Shown here in pieces: positions 61,901-64,000 of a stretch of 64,000 nucleotides of DNA (its first letter is position 1; the number at the start of each line of letters is the position of its first letter). Below the pieces are notes generated by a model that ran no database searches, had not been told where the DNA came from, and was given only the letters and a program-made list of their open reading frames with translations. This stretch comes from Acanthornis magna. Taxonomy: Eukaryota > Chordata > Aves > Passeriformes > Acanthizidae. The stretch is taken from NCBI GenBank assembly GCA_036785705.1, contig JAWUZG010000070.1, positions 4,475,001 through 4,539,000 on the forward strand, given 5' to 3'. A program made the translations under genes and the position numbers.

Positions 61901-64000
61901 AAACTTTCTGCCTGATTTCCTGTCCCTGCAGGGATGATAATTGGTATTCCACATGGAAGAATCCCAGCCCCTCCAGCAGCAAGCAGGGCAGCACTGAGAG
62001 GCTCCAAGAGCAGCTCTGTGCAGCCCCCCAGGCTGGGAGAGGAGAGGGAAGTGTGTCCCAGCTCTGCAGAACACCAGAGACCAAACAGAGCCATGAAATT
62101 CACTGCCAGAGGGACCACAGTCAGATGAGCTTCTCCCCAGGCTGCTGTACCACACTGCAGAGACAGGGAAATGTGACTCTTGGAAGTTAAATTCATAAGG
62201 AGAGGAAGGAATGGGTTATGTTCTAATTGCACATTGGCTTAAATCGGGAGCTGCTCTAATAATCCTGTGAAATGGGATGGGTCTGAGCGCCAGCTGAAGT
62301 GAAAGGCAGCTCAGATTGAGGCCATGTGTGTCCCAGGTTTGCTTTTACTTTCTAAGTTATTTTTTCTTCATATAAATATCAACCACAACAGGTACTAACA
62401 GAAGACTCCAGGAGCCTTTCCCAGCTGTTTTGGGCTTCAACCCCCAAAGCTTGCCTCTCATAATTCAGTTTTAGCTTCAGGCACTTTCAAGTTAATAGAC
62501 TCATTTGAGCAAAGGGCTTATTGGAAATCCACGCTGGAAAATAGTGAGCGTAAGTGTGCTGGTGCCAAGCTATAAACACATTTATACAGTGCAGTAAATC
62601 AGTGCTGCTGCCTCTCTGTGGAGGGGCCGGGCCAATTAAGCTGAATGTACAGGATATGAGGATGGAACCTGTTCAGCTGCAGGCAGGTAGCAAAGACTGC
62701 AGCCACATTCCCCTGCTGGGCCTCATTTTGACATTGCTCTGCCTGGCCAAGTTCGATACCATTTGCTTTTGGCTTGTCATTCACTGACTGCTGAAAAAGA
62801 GCAGGGATTTGGAAAGGCACTGGCAGCATTGTGTGGGTGCGGCACGAGGACACACAAATGGAAGAGGCAGGAAGGTGATGCCTGTGGACATCTACTGACA
62901 CAAGGTCCAAAATTTACTTGGACTCCGTAATGCCAGAATGATGCTGGACTCACTCTCAGAATAAGTGGAGGTCATATGATCTGACCAATGACCAATGACT
63001 TTTAACAAAGAAAATGTTCTTTGTTACCAGAGCATTTCATTCAACTACCTTAATTACCCCCCTGCCTCTTAAATGTTATCTAAAATACAAAACAAGGTAC
63101 AAAAATGGGACGTTACAGAGGGCTGGTTAGCTTTTAGTGCATTAAGTTCCTGAAAATTATTTATAGTTTCTGTTTGTGTAACACCTGTCATTGAGTATTA
63201 AAAGTAATGTTACCATTGCCTGAATAGGTGCTCAGATCGTAGGAAGCTCAGCATAGTTGGAAGCTGACAGCTGGCAGAGCTGTCTTGTAAAAACTCTAAA
63301 ATGCATTAGAATGTGCACAAAAAAGGTAATCTCTGAAATGAGAGAGAAGAGGAAGAAAAAGGGCCCTATATCCCATTTAAAAGGGGAGAATTCAGACTTT
63401 GAAAGAATTGAAAAGGGGGATTTCAAACATTCTTTTAAATTCTTTTGTTTTCCTCTTCAGATCCAAAAAAGTCAAGCACACTTGTTGCTGCCCCAGTCCC
63501 TAACGCAAAACAGTCCTGTGCTACTCTACCAATACCGAAAGCAGGAGGAAGAGACTTCCAAATGAAGTGCCAAAAGCAACTGCCAGGTCACCAGCAGCGC
63601 CTGCCCAGGTCCCAACCCATGGCACTAATTATCCATCTGCCTCGTCAGCTGCCTGAACAGATTCTCCATCCTACGGCTGGGCGCAGGAACAGGCTGCCTT
63701 TCCTCTTCCCACACATCTTACTGTGGGTAGGCTTTTTTGGAATGATTTTTAAACTTTGTTCTAGCTATTCTGTTTGCACCTTCACTGCTCTCATTACTTG
63801 TTTCACTGCTCATTTACTCACTGGGACAAAAATTGATTGAGACAAGCAGTAAAGAAGCGAATGCCTGTGAACAGAAACCAAACTCATTCCCCTCGTGAGT
63901 TGGCAACTCACTGCACCATCATAAAACAGATATTCACCTTTAAGTCTTGGCTTTTGAAAACAAGGAGAAACTCACAAAAGCACAAAGCACATAACGAAAA
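58928..64000. other. non-coding stretch, no gene identified
   Basis: Mixed-composition sequence. An acceptor-like pyrimidine tract ending in CAG at 63,458-63,460 precedes a frame open to 63,840, but there is no family resemblance and no matching donor. Nothing else recognised. Confidence 0.5.

Noticed and set aside
63440..63840. Acceptor-like tract followed by an open frame, as a terminal exon
   Set aside because: The frame has no family resemblance, another strand also has frames nearby, and no partner donor was identified.
1..64000. CRISPR array, insertion sequences, bacterial operons, tRNA or rRNA genes
   Set aside because: No regularly spaced direct repeats with unique spacers, no transposase or ribosomal sequence, and no cloverleaf candidates were found on reading. 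Composition and CR1 tails indicate vertebrate nuclear DNA.

Overview
The window looks like vertebrate, most likely bird, nuclear DNA. Two CR1-type LINE 3' ends (14,168 and 54,837) carry the tail typical of avian CR1, a third degenerate tail may sit near 8,260, and coding content is very sparse. I found no intact protein-coding gene, no tRNA or rRNA gene, no CRISPR array and no prokaryotic or viral gene set. The window is intergenic or deep-intronic DNA with one striking GC-rich structure in the middle.

Region 1 (1-38,400) is AT-rich, mostly single-copy sequence with a few simple repeats. Three blocks (10,690-11,060; 12,065-12,270; 14,600-15,200) have dense homeodomain, SOX, POU or TALE-type motifs and look like candidate developmental enhancers. 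A fourth lies at 40,870-41,110. That pattern fits a gene-poor regulatory landscape near a developmental gene, but this is inference, since conservation cannot be read from one sequence.

Region 2 (43,650-49,800) is the centre of interest. It begins with copy 1 of a roughly 0.97 kb segment that recurs in direct orientation at 57,966-58,927. Next comes a decayed minisatellite with a unit of about 34 bp (44,986-46,150), then a large CpG island (about 45,940-49,360). Inside the island is a giant imperfect inverted repeat (about 46,260-48,830) folding around an A/T-only spacer at about 47,606-47,636. Each arm holds, from outside inward: a GC-box/E-box module, a consensus splice donor, about 0.45-0.53 kb of nearly pure pyrimidine, a splice-acceptor-like CAG, a 148-bp segment that is identical between arms and holds AATAAA, and a G-rich array of about 42-bp units built on TCCGGA. 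The 34-bp minisatellite reappears in inverted orientation on the far side (49,560-49,760), and a degraded C2H2 zinc-finger fragment lies at 49,399-49,479.

Region 3 (49,800-64,000) is moderately GC-rich non-coding sequence with one CR1 tail (54,837) and copy 2 of the direct repeat.

The strongest leads are two. One is the palindromic pair of facing promoter/donor/polypyrimidine/acceptor units, whose arms combine a perfectly identical core with diverged flanks. The other is the mosaic direct duplication: about 99.4 % identity over 879 bp next to about 84 % over the preceding 83 aligned bases. Both suggest gene conversion or recent local rearrangement. Both should be checked against raw reads before biological interpretation.
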